Assembly: GCF_019279795.1 (NCBI RefSeq)
Contig: NC_056727.1
Span: 1,212,059,077 to 1,212,123,076, forward strand
From: Protopterus annectens
Taxonomy: Eukaryota > Chordata > Ceratodontiformes > Protopteridae
Length of the DNA stretch: 64,000 bases
Direction: 5' to 3'
A program made the translations under genes and the position numbers. The notes beneath the pieces were generated by a model, which did not search any database, had not been told where the DNA came from, and saw only the letters and a list, made by a program, of their open reading frames with translations. Below, one piece after another: positions 32,888 through 44,395 of the stretch (position 1 is its first letter; every line of letters begins with the position of its first letter).

Positions 32888-34361
32888 CTACCCTTCCACT
32901 GATGTGTTTGTCCGAGCCTCACTGAGGAGATCAGTCACCAGATCTCCCTCAGAGTCCTCCTGCAATCCACTGCAAGTACTCAGCACAAGGGCCTCCCTAT
33001 AATGGTAAGGTTTCATCATGTTAACATGGTACAATTTGTGTCCCTGCCTCCTGCCTAGCAGCTCTACTATGTTGTTAACATCACTTACCTTTCTTACTAC
33101 CTTGTAGGGTACCTCACAAGCTGCTTGCAGCTTGTTCTGTCTGACAGGAATGAGAGCCATTACCTGCTGCCCTACAGCATACTCTCTAGCTCGAGCATTC
33201 CTGTCATACTAGAACTTTTTCTGTTGCTGGGCTTCTGCCAGGTTATCCTGGACCAAGCCCATGAGTTCCCTGAGCCTTGTCCTGAGGTTTAGGACATATG
33301 CCACAACAGACTCCTTCTGGGATTCACACTTGCCTTCCACTCATCTCAAATTAAATCTGGAGGTCCTCTCACCCTATGCTCATACAGCAACTCAAAGGGT
33401 GAAAAACCCGTGGATTCCTGGGGAACCTCTCTGTAAGCAAACAACAAATGGGGCAAATATTGATCCCAATCCCTCTTAAACTGGTCTGCAAATGCCTGTA
33501 GCATGGACTTGAGTGTAGAGTTTAATCTCTCAACAAGACCATTAGTCTGGGGATGGTAGGGGGTTGTCTTTAGGTGCTTCACCTCACAGTACTTGCACAG
33601 ACAAGTCAGCAGATCTGACATGAAATTGTCACCTCTGTCAGTCAGTATTTCTTTTGGGAAACCTACCCTGCTGAAAACCTCTAACAAAGCATTTGCCATC
33701 TTTTCTGCCTCAGTGGAAGACAAAGACACTGCCTTGAGGTATCTTGTAGCATAATCTACTACCACTAGGCTATACTTTTCCCTGTGGAACATGGGGTACT
33801 CACAAGCCCCACAATATCCATAGCTACCCTCTGAAATGGCTCTGCAATCACAGGCAAAGGCATCAAAGGAGCTCTCACCTTGTCTCCTGCCCTGCCTCCC
33901 TTTTGGCACTGCTCACAGGTCCTGCAGTACCCTATTACATCTCTGGAAATTCCAGGCCAATAGATGCTCTGCATAATACGTCTCTTTGTACGTTTTATGC
34001 CCATATGACCTGCAAGGATAATATCATGGGCTATGGCTAGAAGCACCAGATGGTAGGCTCTAGGCACTACCTACTGTTGTATTCTCTCCCTTTCTAGCCT
34101 TCCCTCAGAGGTCCACTCTCTATACAGTAATCCTTTGTCCCAGTAGGCAGATTCACCCTTCCCTTGAGAATCAGGTGCCTCACTTGTTATCTGCTTCAGG
34201 CCTTGTAATGTAGAGTCTGAGAGCTGAACCTGTCTCAACTCTCTGTTTGTAACCCTTCCCAGCTCCCCTTCCATAGGAAGTCTAGCATCCTCTGACAGCG
34301 GTGCCTCACTATCAGTCTGGGTACTACTACTCACCTCTACCTTTGCATTCACTTTCTCCAA
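32888..34361 (-). pseudogene. Gypsy copy 1: integrase
   Basis: Integrase parts lie on several minus-strand stretches. The zinc-binding HHCC block has AGHMGIKRTKRRIMQ and CRTCEQCQKGG. The catalytic core has VVVDYATRYLKAVSL (Asp), EILTDRGDNFMSDLL (Asp) and TNGLVERLNSTLKSML (Glu). A C-terminal module, RRQGHKLYHVNMMKPYH, resembles the GPY/F end of Ty3/Gypsy integrases. It inserts the DNA copy into the chromosome. It lies between gag and RT, hence the Gmr1 call. Confidence 0.9.
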
Positions 34362-34430
34362 AGGACCATCAGTACCAACAGGCAGCTGTGGCTCACCTTC
34401 AGTCTCACTGCTACAGGGTAACTCCCTCCC

Positions 34431-35831
34431 TCAAGTAACCATTTCACCAGTCCTGGTTGCAATTATGCGGTCTGACTGGGTCTCCCCCAGGCTACCAGAC
34501 CCACATGGTTGTCTCCTAGCCTGACTGCGTGCAACTGCATTAACACATGGTACTGCATTATCAAAATCCTTCCCCATCAGGACATCTGCAGGATGGTAGT
34601 TTGGTACCCATATTGTCTCAAGACAACCTACAATTGGCATTTTGTCATTCCCACTTACTGGCTCCCAAAACCTTCGTTCCCCACCTTGCCTCCATGGACA
34701 TCTATATGCCACATGGCCCCACAGGTTGGATTCAAAACATTTAACCCTAGGTCCTGGACGTGTACCTGGACTAGTGGCTTCCCCTGCTACTGTCAGATTC
34801 TGTTGGGGCAGTCTGGGCTGCCCACCATGGGTTCCCTTAGACCCATGAGCAGCACTGGGTGTCCCTTTCCTGTGCAGGGATGCCCTGCTTGCTAGGTATA
34901 TGTCTCCCTTCTTCCTCAACGCATCTCAAGTAGCACATTGTCTATCAGCTAACCAGATCCTCATGTCCTCAGGCAAAGTGCTAAGGGCTTGTTCCCTCAC
35001 CAAATGGTCTGCCAGCCCTTCAGAAGTAGTGACCTGACATCCACTCACCCACCTATGAAAATAAGTGCTCATTTCAGCAACATGTTCACACACACTTTCA
35101 TCTGCCTTACATCTACACTCACAAAACTTTTTCCTATAACTTTCAGGTGTTGGCTTAAAAAATTCTAACAAACAATTCTTTACAGCATTATAGTTAAAAC
35201 AGTCAACATCAGATAATTTGGAAAGAACATTTACACCTTTACCATGGAGTAAGGGGGTCAGGAACCATACCTAGAGCGTTTGGTCAACATCATACTGTTT
35301 ACATACCCTCTCAACCATATGCATGAAACTATCAAAATTATTCCCCTCTGTAAAGTGTGGAAGAAATGTACTGACCTTTTGTGCTTCTGGGGTCCAATTA
35401 CTCCCTTTCCCATTACCTCCATGACTCTAGCAAAGAGTCAGCATCTCCTATTCATGCTGCCTGTGCCTCTCTTACTCCACAGTTTCCATTTCTAAATGGC
35501 TGGCCTCCAACTCAAGTCTCTTTAGCTCCAGATGGATTTTTAAGTCCTCTGCAGAAAGGTTGAGCTGTCCATTCTCTGAGTGTTGTACATCTCCATGGCC
35601 TGTCTGATCGTCCTCCTGAGTGCTGTTTTCTGATGCAGTTTTGACCAAAACTGCAATCATGTCTGCCTTAGTCAGGTTTCCATGCACCAGTCCCTTAGCT
35701 TGACACATTTCATCCAACTGGCTCCTTGTCAGCTTGCCATACTCCTCCTCTGACATGCTTGCCTGCACTCTCTGACTAACTAAGCTAACAAAATAAATAA
35801 AACAATTGTGATCTGAACTCTGAATATTCAC
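34431..35831 (-). pseudogene. Gypsy copy 1: Gag with SCAN-like segment and protease remnant
   Basis: Gag forms the particle that packages element RNA. In order: an N-terminal SAP-like motif (GKLTRSQLDEMCQAKGLVHG, then LTKADMIAVLV), a charged helix (LELKRLELEASHLE), a SCAN-like helical segment (YFHRWVSGCQ, LVREQALSTLPEDMRIWL), and a CCHC-like knuckle region (RVKCFES, VAYRCP). After it, ADVLMGKDFDNAVP resembles the end of a retropepsin. SCAN domains are known to derive from Gmr1-like Gag, which supports the family call. Confidence 0.75.
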
Positions 35832-35859
35832 TGTGTGGCTGATTTAAAGTACAAAAGCA

Positions 35860-36000
35860 CCTTCAGTGATCACTGTACACAAGTTACAGGAATTCACTAC
35901 CCACACCACTACAAGCCAGTTAGTATGCAATGTGGCTAACTCAACATAATCAAACAATTAATATCGATGTGGCTATCCCACCACTGCCAAACAATTAATA
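35860..36000 (-). repeat. Leader tandem repeats beside the 5' LTR, copy 1
   Basis: About three 40-45 bp units containing ATTAATATGTGATG, TGGC and GTGGTGGGATAGCCACAT-type words lie immediately inside the 5' LTR, where the primer-binding site is expected. Copy 2 has the same arrangement at 50230-50340. Confidence 0.65.
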
Positions 36001-37330
36001 TGTGATGCCCATGCATTGTCCCAGTAATCAAGGAGCCTCAATCCTCACCACTGGCAGCAGTGAGGGGTGTGCACATTGGGAATGATAACAAGTACACACA
36101 CATTAAAGTACAAGTTCCCTTAAGAGCACACAGAGGTCACAGTCAGGCTGGGGCTGGTTTCTCCCGTTCTCTCCAGATCCCCAATAAGACTCCCCACTGG
36201 CACAACTATACAGTACAGATCTCAGCTTAGTGGTCAAGCCAAAATCTCCAGCACCCTCTCTGACCAGCCAGTGCTTTGTGTCCCTGCCCAAGTAGCTGAC
36301 GCACACACTTTGAGATATGAGTTATATACAACACACAGACACTCCTGGGGAAGGCTGTCACAGGTTTTCCAGCTATGCCTATTTCTCTCCAGACTATAGA
36401 AATCACTGCCACCAACCACTAATATCAGCTACTATAAGGCCCTTCCCAAAGGGTGGCCAATTTCACTGTGCAATATTACTGTTATCCAAATAGTAAGTTT
36501 GACCCAGGGCTAACGCTATTGGAGTGGCTTGGACAGTATCACTGAATACATGCAACGTACTCTAAGAGCTTAAATTATCTCTACACAAAACAGCCACAGT
36601 TGAAAGGTTTAAGAATATTCAATAATAAATAATAAAAACATAAGACAATACTTATTACTTCAACACAATGACATAACAGAGTTCAGAAATCACAGGAAAA
36701 TGCTTTAAAGTAATACTGTAGAATAATCTGACATAACTATAGAAAACAGCTAGACTAATCTGGTTAAATTTATATCTAACTCTAAGAGAAATACTAAGAT
36801 CTAAGATCCTACTTACAGAGCAAAGGCAGAGTACTGGTGAGTTGATGTGTTCAGGTTGAGACAAAATCCAAAAATGCTTAATTCTCTCTCTCTGAGAAAA
36901 TCTTAAATTGATAACACAGTACTGAATCATTTCACATTACATCATTCTTGACACGTCTCTGGTTCACAGGCTAACAGAAACTAAAAATTTACATTTCTTT
37001 CTAAGCTGCACCTGACCAGGAAGCCACAGGAATAAAATACATTATATTTGTAAAACCTTAGTAATTATCTCTTAAATTAAAGAAGTAGAAAGAATTTCCT
37101 GGCCCAGACATCCTATCTCCGAGCTTGCGATCAAACAGTCATACAATGCTTGACTTATCAGCTTTCTTTCAGCAGAATGCATTGTGGTTACATTTTTGAA
37201 GCTCCATACAACATATAGTTTAATCATAACATATATTCTCTTTACATTTGTAAACCAAGCCTGTGGATTATATTAATATTTACAAATGACAAAGAATTAT
37301 CTACAGAATTCTATCTAGCTAGGCTTCACA
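36001..37330 (-). repeat. 5' LTR of Gypsy copy 1
   Basis: Partner of 30099-31406, 1330 bp. The inner edge on the plus strand reads TGTGATGCCC and the outer edge reads TTCACA, giving TG...CA ends on the minus strand. ATAAC follows at 37331-37335. Confidence 0.9.
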
Positions 37331-37335
37331 ATAAC

Positions 37336-39780
37336 AATTAGCTATTTATTTTTGCTATGGTTGCAGATACTGAAGTCTTGGATGTATCTGATGGCAAAAT
37401 GGAACAGTGAAGTGAGAACTATGGAGAAGGAAAGAAGTAAAGCTGCAAACAGCAGTGATGTTGGAGCAAATAGTGTCTGTATACAGGTAAAGTGAAACTT
37501 TACTGGACTTGTGGAGGTGTAGAAGAGGTACTGTCCAGGGCAATGGGCACAGGGATACAGGGTATATAATAAGGGCCATTATATTAAGTAAATAAAGGAA
37601 GCGAGAACCTTTATTTCATTTATTTTGACATACTATAACTGTTAGGTAGTGACAGAGAGACTGGTTGAGCCTGGAGTGATTGAAGGTCAGTAAAATGGCT
37701 TATTAGGAGTCAGCATTTTGAGATGCATTAGTAAGAATAAGATCTGCTGATCTGCACAATGGTGTTGTTATTTTATTTAGTGTTGTTTAGGATTACTTCT
37801 GATGGAATTTATGTAGCTTTAAAATTTCTAAACCAGCCACTTGTAACTGGATTTAAGTTTACTAGTATTTTCAGTGGTACTTGTACATAAAAATGTATAC
37901 TGTTACTTGAAAGATTGCAGTGGTAGATACTAGTTGGTTTGCAAGATGGTTATATAAAAGTGCATTTGGGGGGACTGTGTGCTTTCCCACAAGGATGAGG
38001 GGAAAAAGTCAAGTCACTGTAGTTTTGGTAAATGTAAAATGATTGAAGTAAGTTCGCTGAAACTATATTCAACAACAGTGGCTTGTATTATCTACTGTTG
38101 TGCAACCCTGGATTTGGTATATATAGATTTGGGGGATGTTGGGGTGTCCCTATACATGGGGTTAGTGGGTGTCTCCCCAAAATCTTTCTTCAGAGTGTTC
38201 ACTGAAGCAGTTTTGCTACACGGTTCATGATATTTTATTTTTACCAAGACTGCCTTTGGCAACGTGACATGAACCCAAGGAAGAATAGGGTTTATGATGG
38301 GATTCTCATTTTTGCTGTGGGATGACCTGGTCACAGTTCATAGTCTATCTAATGCAGAATCCTGACAGTATTTAATAGATTACTTCAGGACGGCACTGGC
38401 ACCTTCCTGTAAGTTTATTAGGCAGACATATATTTGTATAAAAAACATTTAATTTTCTGTATTTTCACAGCAGGCTGTACCCTTCATCATGCAGTAAAGG
38501 GCACTGCATATTTGTAGATGGGAAGTCATAGTACTCTGCAATTACATACCCACATGCAATCTAGAAGCCTTATTCTGTCTACCATTGCCCTTTACATTAA
38601 CCACGTTGTAGTCTTTTCCTGGGCAGTCCAAGCTGGCTTCATCTCCAAGTCTAAATTAAACTCCAGGACTTGCAGAAATACAGAAAAATGGTTGTCAGCC
38701 TGTGAAGACTTTTTCTCATGCCATGAAGTAGCATTTATAAAGAATACGGCTGGAAACACTTCTGCTTCTTCCTCATTTGTCTTGAATACAGGTTTGTCAG
38801 CATGTTTGTACGTGTATTTCTGTTTATGGTCAGGATCTTCCTGGCTGGGTTTTGTTTGCATCTGCTTGGGGAATTTCTGCTTCCTTGGCTCCACAGTATC
38901 CATGTTTAGACAACTATGTCACCTGAGTTTAATAACCATTCTTCTGAAATTTATTGAGCAAGCTCAGCTTTCACCCTCTGAAAAGAGTTCTTGTTGACTA
39001 CTAGAAGCAGGTGCTGTTTCCTTACCAGTCACTTTTCCTCCTGATTTGCTTCTTTTGAATGGTTTACTGATCTCTGAGTATACTTTCCAGTAAACCTTCC
39101 CTTCCTTATAACGTGTGACCCTGCACACCCTCTTTGCACTCATTCAGATTATCCACTTCCTGCTCCTCCCATCAGAAAGTGCTTTTTTTGCACATAAACA
39201 GTACCTACTTTTCAGATTTCTTTTTAGGTGACATTAATCTAAACTGACAAGCATGGTTGCATTTAATATTTTATGCTCTCTTTGTAGAATTATCTGTCTT
39301 AACTTGACCTTTGCATGCAGGCTCAAGGGCTATGCCTAACATCTCCTTTGAATAAACAACTTTATAGCTTCTTCTTTGTTATCAGTTTTCAGTGATTATC
39401 TAAGTGCTTTAAGATACTGCCACACTTTTGTGTCAACCATGTGTCCATGTGGGCTTTTGCTGGGTGATCTGTTCTCATTCCCCATCTTAAAGTTGCATGA
39501 ACAACATGAGTGCATACTGAAACAGGGCATAGCCTATACAGAATTCCAGATCAGCCACATGCTGGAGCCTGACAGGAAGCAGTAAGGTGCTAAAATCGAG
39601 GAGGTAAATAAAGTAATGAAGCATAACACAATATGCAGAATAAAAGTAGTATAAACCAAAAGTTATACCTGCTAACTGACCACTGAGAAGGAATCCAATT
39701 AATGAAATGCAACACTTTGTGTAAAGTGCTGACATGAGATCTGTTCCTTAGTCACAGCAGAACAATAATACAGTTATGTA
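37336..39780. other. Spacer, no recognised gene
   Basis: Mostly unique-looking sequence. It contains the unidentified frame at 38592-38903 described separately. Confidence 0.35.
38592..38903 (-). other. Unidentified Lys/Glu-rich open frame, 103 codons
   Basis: The minus-strand ATG at 38903 starts MDTVEPRKQKFPKQMQTKPS and continues hydrophilic, with KTNEEEAEVFPAVFF near residue 40, to a stop at 38592. It has no recognised domain or signal peptide. The composition is more protein-like than most frames here, so a decayed exon or transposon ORF is possible, but chance cannot be excluded. Confidence 0.2.
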
Positions 39781-40003
39781 AAATCTACATCAAACATTAC
39801 CCTAGTTCCAGCTGTGTAACGAGGCATCCCCTCTCCTAAGACTCTGTTTCCCCTGGACAATGTAAGAGAAGATATCAGCTCACAGTAATATAAAATCTAC
39901 ATCAAATGTTATACCTAGCTCCAGATGCTTAATATGACACCCCTTCTGTTGAGACTCGGCTTCTCCCAATACCATCTAAGAGAAGACAACCGAACAGAAG
40001 AGA
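39781..40003 (+). repeat. Two-unit tandem repeat of about 112 bp
   Basis: AAATCTACATCAAA starts at 39781 and 39893. Each unit continues with TAGTTCCAG or TAGCTCCAG, a CCCCT block, and TAAGAGAAGA. No coding role is seen. Confidence 0.75.
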
Positions 40004-41254
40004 TGGTCTCCCCAGCCTGGTAACAAAACATCCATCATTAAGGTTCTGCTGCAGGATGGGAAAGCTCACACTGAGAATGGTGAACATAGTAAAAAATCTA
40101 TGAGTAGTGATTCTGCAGCCAATAGCACCTCATCATCCAGGGAAATACTCACATCCTCAAGTATAAAAGCAGAACTATGTATATCATGTCAACCAAGGAG
40201 CAAAGAAAAGGCATGAAGGCCTGAACTTCGACACCACCATGCATCTTATCCCAGGGTGCCTAGATTATGTCCTCAAGAACTCTCTCTTCAGGCAGGAGCA
40301 GCCAGTGAAAAGTGCTCAGCTCTGCCCTAGTAAAGGAAAATCTCTTAGTGGACCTTAGAGAGGGTTTCTTTCAATTTACAAACCCCTTCAGAACTTGCTA
40401 CCACAAAAGTGCTTAAGCAGAGCTTGCTATCAGGAGGTCCCTTGACAGAGCCACCCGAGAACAATCATCCATGCAGGGAAATAAATGTAGTTTTAAGACA
40501 ACCTTCATGATGGCTCACACCTTGGTAAACATTAGGTGCAGAAAAAAGGCCAAACAGAAGCAATGGTAATAAAATAACACACAGCACTCTGAAAAACAGA
40601 CTGAAAGAATCTCCAGTGGAGATACTCCAGATAAGGGTAATAAACATGTCTACAATATATAACAACACGATCCAGGTGCCCATGGTAGCAAAGCACAACC
40701 CTTCAGGAGTGACTATATAGACCTTGATCTACCCGATGTGCTAGCTGGAGTTATGTCTATGATGAGGCTGAAGTCTCCTGTTTCCTTCAGAACTAAAAAC
40801 AGACAGAAAACAAACACCTGCAAAATACTGAGCTAATGAACACTATTCCCCAGTAGTTGTTTCTAAGTCACTTACAAATAGATAAATAAAACAAGGGGGA
40901 GTATTTTGAGGTAAAACAAATATCTTGTCTTTATGGTAGGTAAAAAGTAAAACTCTGTTAGTACCCAAGTAAATAAAATTATTATTGGCAATGAATGAGA
41001 AATTATTCCAGTATAGAGGACTGAACAGCCAAGCCTTCTTGATCAGAATTCAAAAGGGCTGCCAGCTGAAAGTTCCCTTGAGTTAGTTGCAATGTACATG
41101 GGGTATGTAAAACAACTCATCATGGATTCCTAATTAAATCCAGATATCTGTAATCATTGTAGAAGTAAAGCATAAAACAGTATGCACACTAAGAATTTTG
41201 ATAGTGTTTATGGCAACTGGGGAGAAATAGCCAAGTAATGGGACCCTGTAATGG
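40004..41254. other. Unclassified, probably old repeat
   Basis: Contains short frames without recognisable domains. No splice-bounded exon or known element was identified. Confidence 0.35.
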
Positions 41255-41370
41255 CTGCGTGGGGGAGGGGGCTGCATGAGTGGAGGGGGTGGTGCTATGT
41301 GCGTGGGGGTGTGGCTATGTGGGTGGAGGGGCGGGGCTTTGTGGGCGGGGCTCGGTTTGCACCCCCCTGC
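41255..41370 (+). promoter_or_regulatory. Isolated G-rich block with Sp1-type GC boxes
   Basis: GTGGGGGTGTGGCTATGTGGG-type units lead into GGGGCGGGGC (41329-41338) and GGGCGGGGCT (41343-41352) within AT-rich surroundings. These are GC/CACCC-box words, but no first exon or start site is evident nearby. It may be a simple-sequence block of an unclassified repeat. Confidence 0.3.
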
Positions 41371-42363
41371 AAAAAATCCTGCAGGCTCCCTTGCCTGCAT
41401 TCTGTGACCCCTTTGAGATGCGGTGACTGAGCCTATGGACAGATCTCTGGAGAAATCACTTAGATGCTGAGTTGAGGTCTTTCTCAGGGGAGAACTTCTG
41501 TGTGTTAAGACACAGTGTTTGGTAGCCAAGCTAAGAACCCAACAGTCTCTAGTGATGGTTGCACAAGCTGAGGAAAAATTCCAAAAAACACCCTATCATG
41601 GATAGTCCTAGACAGTAGTCAGGACTGTGGCTGCTATGGCAATGAAGTTCCTGTCTTAGTACCCTGGCCTCTGTGACAAGGGAGGCAAGGCTGCCTTACT
41701 TTAAGGTACTCTCATCACACATGAGGGAACTTCTTATAGAACCCAGGTGACCTTGAAGAAGCAGAAGGAGTGTGGAGCATCATAATAAAGCTTTATGCAG
41801 TAATCACTGACGGCTTATTCATTAGGAATCCACAAACAAATCCTGTGAGACTAGCCCCTGTAAAATCTCTCCTAAAATCTGTCCTTAAAAAGGGGCATTA
41901 CAAATGGCCTGTCTGAGCTCATTCCTAACAGAGGACACCCTCAGTCATATCACCGTGCTAATACACATTCCAAAGCTTGCAGTATCAACACAACCAAATT
42001 TACAGTTGATGACATGAAAGCCAACAACAGAAGCTGCAATAAGATTCTTATCTAGCTCATTATTAACCCTGGAATCAGGAAGGGTTACCAGCTTTTCCAG
42101 TACCTGATCCCTTCATGAGGACTGGAACCTGGAAAAGTGATAGACGTGTTAAGGGACATAAACTTCAACAAGGCAGAGGAGAATGCCCCTCATGCTCATC
42201 CTGTCCAAAGCTTTAGACATCTGATTGGCTGCTAAGTTGGAAAGGTGCCATAATCCTTGGAATATATACTGCACTGAAGAGATCACACAAGAATTTCAAC
42301 TAAAATGGTTCACCAGGATTTCATTTCACTCTGCTATGAGCTTGCACTTTTGTTTCTTTTTTT
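41371..42363. other. Unclassified DNA downstream of the L1 3' end
   Basis: No supported gene. Words such as GAAGAGATCACACAAGAATTT suggest decayed coding repeat, but I cannot assign it. Confidence 0.3.
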
Positions 42364-42745
42364 AACACATTTATTGAATTATCACTTGTGACATAGGCAA
42401 ATTGACATTTGTATAAAAGTAATCAGCTGTATTAATAAGTTCACATTTACAAACATTATACTTCACATGTATTGCTATATATCATATAACCTGAGCAATA
42501 TTACATAAATTATTCAATTCCTGCCCTTTACAAAAAAAGAAACATCTTTATTAAGCTATCACTTACGACACAGACAATCATACATTTATATAAATGAAAA
42601 CAAACCACACTGCAATAATCCTAGTTGCAAGCATTTTACATCACAAATCATATTGAGGCACTCCCAGTTGCAAACATTATACATTACTTATAATCTACCC
42701 AATCATTTTCATTCAAACATTACATAGCTCATTTACGTCCTGCCT
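42364..42745 (-). repeat. Tandemly duplicated L1 3' UTR
   Basis: Two diverged copies (42364-42538 and 42540-42745) share, on the plus strand, TTTATTRARTTATCACTT and CAAACATTATAC words at matching spacing. Each is bordered by an A/T homopolymer run (42355-42362 and 42532-42538). Confidence 0.6.
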
Positions 42746-42859
42746 TCTTTTAAACCTCATTCCTCCCCTGTATATATCGCTCCCACAATTCCTATTTTCC
42801 TATGTAGTCTGAAAATTTCAGTTCCAGTTGATTTCCCTCTGTTACTATATTCACTACTT

Positions 42860-44395
42860 CTAGTATAGTTGGCTTAGAGTTTGATTTACATTTTCTAGTA
42901 ATTGCTTTTTGGCAGCCATCATAATTAGACACAGCAAGGCCTTACCATGTCTAGGCAGTTCCAATTCTGTATCATAGCTCAGAAAAATCATCTCCCTCGT
43001 CACACCAATCTGCCCACCCAGCATCTCTGACAGTGCATCCCATAGGGAATCATTAAAGTCCGCCAACCAACTCACCTCACTCTCAGAAAATATGTTCCCA
43101 ATTACCTCTTTCTTCCTCATCACACCTCCGTTTGATGTCTACCTGAGGAAAAATTCTCTGGAGTCTGTTTGGACTATAAAAATATTTATGTAAACATTTC
43201 CAAACAAAAATCCTAAATCTTCTAGATTTCGTTGCATATTTGGGAGATAAATATATATCCTCCCATTGTTTCTTTGTGAACTGTTTATCCAGTCTCTCTT
43301 CCCAATCCTTTCTAACCTCCTCCGATTGATTCTTATAGTTATCATGCAATATTTTATATGATCTACTAATTATTTCTTTTTAATGGCTGCTTCTGTTCTA
43401 GATTCTACTAAAAATTCTACCAGTGCTGGTCTCTCAATTAGGACCCCCCTATTTTTTTCTCTTTCCCTATACTCTGATATCAGTCCTTGATAGGGAAGGC
43501 AATCTCTAACCTGCAGTCCAAATAAATTCTTGGCATCTGCCCATTCTATCTTTCCCTGTCTAGTTATTTGCTCCCATTACCTTGGTTCCTTTGCCACTTT
43601 TCTCCAATAAATTCCATCCCCCCTCTTACCTATTGTCTGTAACCCTAATTGCAGTCATCCCTATCGGCGGAATCTCCTTTCTCTATTCCCATGTTGGCTT
43701 AGTTCTTAGATATTTTCTGCTACTTTATAGATTTATTATTCTGTATGATTATTGTTATTCTCCTTAAAGGCCTGCATCCAAAATTCAAGTCTCTCCTTGT
43801 TTCTTGACCCTTCCCCCTGTTTCATCATCATCCCTTTCCACTTTGAATTATAGTTTTCTGCTTGTACTATGTACAGGAGGAGCTTTAACTGTGTAGTTCT
43901 GAAATACCCCATCAAATCAGGTAATCCAAATCTACACTGTTCTGCTGCAAGAATCAGGTTATCACACTTGACTCTTGCTGTCTTCCCCTCCCAGATAAAG
44001 TCCTTCAGCTCTTTATTACTTGCTATCCACAACTTATCCTGTGGTTGATAAAAATATGCCTGACCTGTGTACAAGACTAACAGGACTAAAAACATTTTAA
44101 CTGCTTGTATCTTACTATCCATATCCAAATAACAAAACTTCCATTTTCTCAGTTTTTGTATTACCTTTTGTTTAGTCTGTTCCCACATATTCTTAGCTGC
44201 CACACCAGAATCATTTTTAATCCATATTCCCAAGTACTTCATTTTATCATGTCTTCATAAATATGGATAACCTCTTCATATGTGGGTATATAATTTACTG
44301 CTATTGCCTTTGTTTTAGCTTCACTAATGTTGTATCCCGAAAAGATATGAAACTGCTTCAAAATGTTCCACAACACTGCAATGTCTCTTTTTGGT
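42860..44395 (-). pseudogene. L1 ORF2p C-terminal part, broken
   Basis: The region after the RT active site of L1 ORF2p. It starts with ILKQFHIFSGYNISEAKT (44310-44370). MKYLGIWIKND (44242) then leads into QKLRKWKFCYLDMDSKIQAVK and ELKDFIWEGKTARVKCD, then FGLPDLMGYFRTTQLK, matching the L1 thumb and post-RT segments. The last pieces are KKQWEDIYLSPKYA, ATKSRRFRIFVWKCLHKYFY (43160-43290) and RHGKALLCLIMMAAKKQL (42880-42960). The C-terminal Cys-rich knuckle is not clear (only CDEEERGNWEHIF). Frame changes lie near 44243, between 43736 and 43350, and near 43100. Confidence 0.8.

Larger units (their letters stand above)
30094..37335 (-). mobile_element. Ty3/Gypsy element of Gmr1 type (fossil), copy 1
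   Basis: A minus-strand LTR retrotransposon, 30099-37330, bounded by the perfect 5-bp target duplication ATAAC (30094-30098 and 37331-37335). Order in the reading direction: 5' LTR, short tandem-repeat leader, gag, protease remnant, integrase, reverse transcriptase, RNase H, polypurine tract, 3' LTR. Integrase before RT is the Ty1/copia-like order known within Ty3/Gypsy for the Gmr1 group. The element is broken, with around ten breaks. The LTRs differ by roughly 10% over the stretch I compared by eye, so the insertion is old. Confidence 0.9.
42364..44395 (-). mobile_element. L1 LINE, 5'-truncated 3' half
   Basis: A minus-strand L1 carrying the last part of ORF2 and a 3' UTR, truncated at about 44395 within ORF2, as usual for L1. 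The 3' UTR occurs twice in tandem (42364-42538 and 42540-42745). Confidence 0.8.

Noticed and set aside
34509-34895. 128-codon plus-strand frame, Cys/Trp-rich
   Set aside because: Antisense to the Gypsy Gag region. It has no independent signal.
41255-41370. CpG-island promoter of a host gene
   Set aside because: Too short, few CpGs outside the GC boxes, and no first exon nearby.
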